DNA from: Vibrio ostreicida
GTDB lineage: Bacteria; Pseudomonadota; Gammaproteobacteria; Enterobacterales; Vibrionaceae
Direction of reading: 5' to 3'
NCBI RefSeq assembly: GCF_013074385.2
Contig: NZ_JABEYA020000018.1
Coordinates: 1-64,000, forward strand
DNA length: 64,000 nt
Part shown: positions 62,066 to 64,000 of the stretch, in pieces
Layout of the letters: each line of letters opens with the position of its first letter
Numbering within the stretch: position 1 is the stretch's first letter
Position numbers and translations under genes: made by a program
Notes under the pieces: generated by a model
What the model was told of the DNA's origin: nothing
The model's database searches: none
What the model saw: only the letters and a program-made list of their open reading frames with translations

Positions 62066-63496
62066 TTAACTTCGGCCGCCTTTGATTGCGTCGATGATCT
62101 CGGTGGTTGAACAGCCATCTTCAAAGTTTAACACCTGAACATCACCACCATTGGCCAACACTTCTTTGCCACCAGCAATCTCTTCAGGTTTATAATCCCC
62201 TCCCTTGACTAACAAGTCTGGAAGCACATCCGCAATAAGACGCTGTGGGGTGTCTTCATCAAAAGGAACCACCCAATCTACCGCGCCAAGTCCCGCTAAA
62301 ACCGCCATACGGCGGTCAGTTGGATTAACCGGCCTGCCGGGCCCTTTCAAACGCTTCACCGACTCATCAGTATTTACCGCAACAATGAGACGATCACCTA
62401 ACTCAGCGGCGTGATTTAAATAAGAGACATGGCCTGCATGGAGAATATCGAAACAACCATTGGTCATCACAACCTTTTCACCTTTCGACTGAGCTGTTTT
62501 AACCGCATCAATTAAAGCTCGCTCTGTCGTCACACCAAAATCAGTATCTTGGCTACCATGCACGGCTTCCGCTAATTCTATTGTCGACACAGTTGATGTA
62601 CCCAGTTTACCGACAACAACCCCTGCAGCCGCATTGGCTAAGGCGCATGCTTCATCAAGAGGCTTACCTGATGCGACGGAGGCTGCAAGAACCGATATGA
62701 CGGTGTCCCCCGCACCCGTTACGTCGTACACTTCTTTTGCCAGCGTGGGTAAATGAAAAGGTTCCTGACCACGACGAAGAAGCGTCATCCCATGCTCGCT
62801 TCTTGTCACCAAGAGCGCTTCAAAATCATATTTTTCAATCAGGGCCAGTCCTTTTTCTACCATCTCATGCTCGGATTTGACCTGACCGACGACCAGCTCA
62901 AATTCTGCCATATTTGGAGTTAGGAGTGTGGCTCCTCGGTAACGTTCAAAGTCAGCCCCTTTGGGGTCAACGAAAACGGGCACCTGTGCTTGACGAGCTT
63001 TTTGAATGAACTGCTGCACATGTTCAAGTGCCCCTTTAGCATAATCCGACAACACAACAGACTTTACTTTGGGCAGAGCGAGTTCCATTCGATCCAAAAT
63101 GAGGTCCGCTTGCGTATTTTCAAACTTGTCTTCAAAATCGAGACGAATCAGTTGTTGTCCACGGCTCAGTACACGCAACTTGGTTATGGTCGGATAGTTT
63201 GGCAGTGCCACAAAATCACACTTCACTTTCAAAGCAGCTAACGTTTCATTCAACACTTTTGCAGGCTCATCAATGCCAGTCAGACCGACGATATGCGCAA
63301 GGCCTCCTAAAGAAGCAATATTCATTGCCACATTGGCAGCTCCACCAGGACGCTCTTCGTTGTTTTCTACTTTAACCACAGGGACAGGCGCTTCTGGAGA
63401 AATTCGCCCAGTCGGGCCATACCAGTAGCGATCCAACATCACATCACCGATAATCAATACACCAGAATCACTGTAGTTAGGCAGGATTGGTTTCAT
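62066..63496 (-). CDS. hldE: Heptose kinase / adenylyltransferase HldE
   Basis: This bifunctional enzyme makes ADP-heptose for the LPS core: a PfkB-type kinase domain (about 1-320, with GAGDTVIS near its end) phosphorylates heptose 7-phosphate, and a nucleotidyltransferase domain (about 340-476) with NGCFDILHAGHVSYL near 357 adds AMP. 476 residues is full length. It lies 60 bases from glnE, as in enteric bacteria. Confidence 0.97.
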   Translation of the reverse strand: MKPILPNYSDSGVLIIGDVMLDRYWYGPTGRISPEAPVPVVKVENNEERPGGAANVAMNIASLGGLAHIVGLTGIDEPAKVLNETLAALKVKCDFVALPNYPTITKLRVLSRGQQLIRLDFEDKFENTQADLILDRMELALPKVKSVVLSDYAKGALEHVQQFIQKARQAQVPVFVDPKGADFERYRGATLLTPNMAEFELVVGQVKSEHEMVEKGLALIEKYDFEALLVTRSEHGMTLLRRGQEPFHLPTLAKEVYDVTGAGDTVISVLAASVASGKPLDEACALANAAAGVVVGKLGTSTVSTIELAEAVHGSQDTDFGVTTERALIDAVKTAQSKGEKVVMTNGCFDILHAGHVSYLNHAAELGDRLIVAVNTDESVKRLKGPGRPVNPTDRRMAVLAGLGAVDWVVPFDEDTPQRLIADVLPDLLVKGGDYKPEEIAGGKEVLANGGDVQVLNFEDGCSTTEIIDAIKGGRS

Positions 63497-63556
63497 TGTG
63501 AGTCTCCAAAGTCTAGTTCGGGCATGAGTTTAACACAGGGTAAGACGCGCCAAAAC

Positions 63557-64000
63557 CTATTCCAACCATTGGTGCCAAAGCGCCTTTACCAACTCACGTT
63601 CTTCAATAAGCTTATCATCAGCAACATCCGCATCAAGGTGGAGAAGATTACGATGATGTATTTGGTCTCGCATCTTAATATATGCATTCATCACGCCCTT
63701 TGCTGCCGATCCTTCCATAATCCCCTCGGCCATCATCGATTCAAAAACTCGAACATTGTCACTCCAACGCGTCAGCTCCGGCTTATTTTGGCTGTACCGT
63801 AGAACGAGGTATTGAGCCAGAAATTCAACATCGGCGATCCCTCCAGGGTCCTGCTTGATCATAAATCGACCCGTTTTTTTTCCTCCCAGATAGGTTCTCA
63901 TCTTAGCCCTCATATCAACCACCGACTGTTTGAGCTCTTCTTCCTCTCTGGGTAATGTAAGAATAGTATGCCGTATTTCGGCAAAATCACTTTGCAATTG
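63557..64000 (-). CDS. glnE: Glutamine synthetase adenylyltransferase GlnE (3' end)
   Basis: Only the C-terminal ~148 residues are inside the window; the gene continues past the right edge. The sequence MRAKMRTYLGGKKTGRFMIKQDPGGIADVEFLAQYLVLRY matches the C-terminal adenylyltransferase domain in part (this text runs about residues 30-70 of the visible part). GlnE adds or removes AMP on glutamine synthetase according to nitrogen supply. hldE follows it. Confidence 0.95.
   Translation of the reverse strand, partial: QLQSDFAEIRHTILTLPREEEELKQSVVDMRAKMRTYLGGKKTGRFMIKQDPGGIADVEFLAQYLVLRYSQNKPELTRWSDNVRVFESMMAEGIMEGSAAKGVMNAYIKMRDQIHHRNLLHLDADVADDKLIEERELVKALWHQWLE

Noticed and set aside
1..64000. 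CRISPR arrays, insertion sequences, integrons, prophage
   Set aside because: No regularly spaced repeats, transposase, integrase or phage genes were seen.

Overview
The window is an ordinary-looking stretch of chromosome from a Vibrio species. Evidence for the genus is the gene set and order: vpsR, hlyU, nptA and an nspS-mbaA pair sit among clpB, pheA, slt, ettA, tyrA, nagZ, ileS, lgt, ptsP, mutH and pnp. From memory this order closely follows one segment of Vibrio cholerae chromosome 1 from clpB to rpsO, and then joins blocks (mtnN-btuF, thr operon-arcA, hldE-glnE) that lie elsewhere in that species. I cannot name the species. I see no prophage, insertion sequence, integron, CRISPR array or tRNA gene.

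Layout. Bases 1-470 are the promoter and antitermination leader of an rRNA operon that leaves the window on the left, with the 16S gene starting at or just beyond base 1. Next come clpB, pgeF and rluD (minus strand), then bamD, raiA and pheA with its attenuator, then nspS-mbaA-yjjX (plus). trpR and slt (minus) face ettA and the PilZ gene plzA (plus). aroF-tyrA (minus) has TyrR-type boxes. nagZ (minus) diverges from anmK-murQ (plus), giving a cell-wall recycling group. A block murJ, ribF-ileS-lspA-fkpB-ispH (minus) diverges from rpsT. hlyU and nhaR (minus) diverge from nptA (plus). rppH-ptsP-TSUP-lgt-thyA (minus) diverges from mutH across a 615-base gap rich in DnaA boxes. Then tas, small DUF1127-type and hypothetical genes, vpsR, a marR-MATE pair with two identical operators, nlpI-pnp-rpsO, mtnN-cobD-btuF, a TRIC-type channel gene, the thrLABC operon with its leader peptide, a small envelope protein, an RraA-family gene, arcA, hldE and the end of glnE.

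How the genes work together. Several loci bear on biofilm and cyclic di-GMP control: nspS-mbaA (polyamine-sensing module), plzA (PilZ receptor) and vpsR (biofilm regulator). Aromatic amino acid control appears three times: pheL attenuation, TyrR boxes before aroF-tyrA, and trpR. Housekeeping regulation is also readable: a heat-shock type promoter before clpB, a CRP-like site before raiA, a perfect FNR site before arcA, a pnp leader hairpin, and a UUG start on rpsT.

The most notable unannotated structure is the rppH-mutH intergenic region, with five consensus DnaA boxes, two near-matches and a perfect IHF consensus. It occupies the position I recall for E. coli DARS2, the DnaA-reactivating sequence. 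Other less explained items are a 38-residue small ORF with a strong ribosome binding site, the paired MarR-type operators, a palindrome and possible minus-strand RNA beyond ispH, and a palindrome before nptA. I found no clear new multi-gene system.
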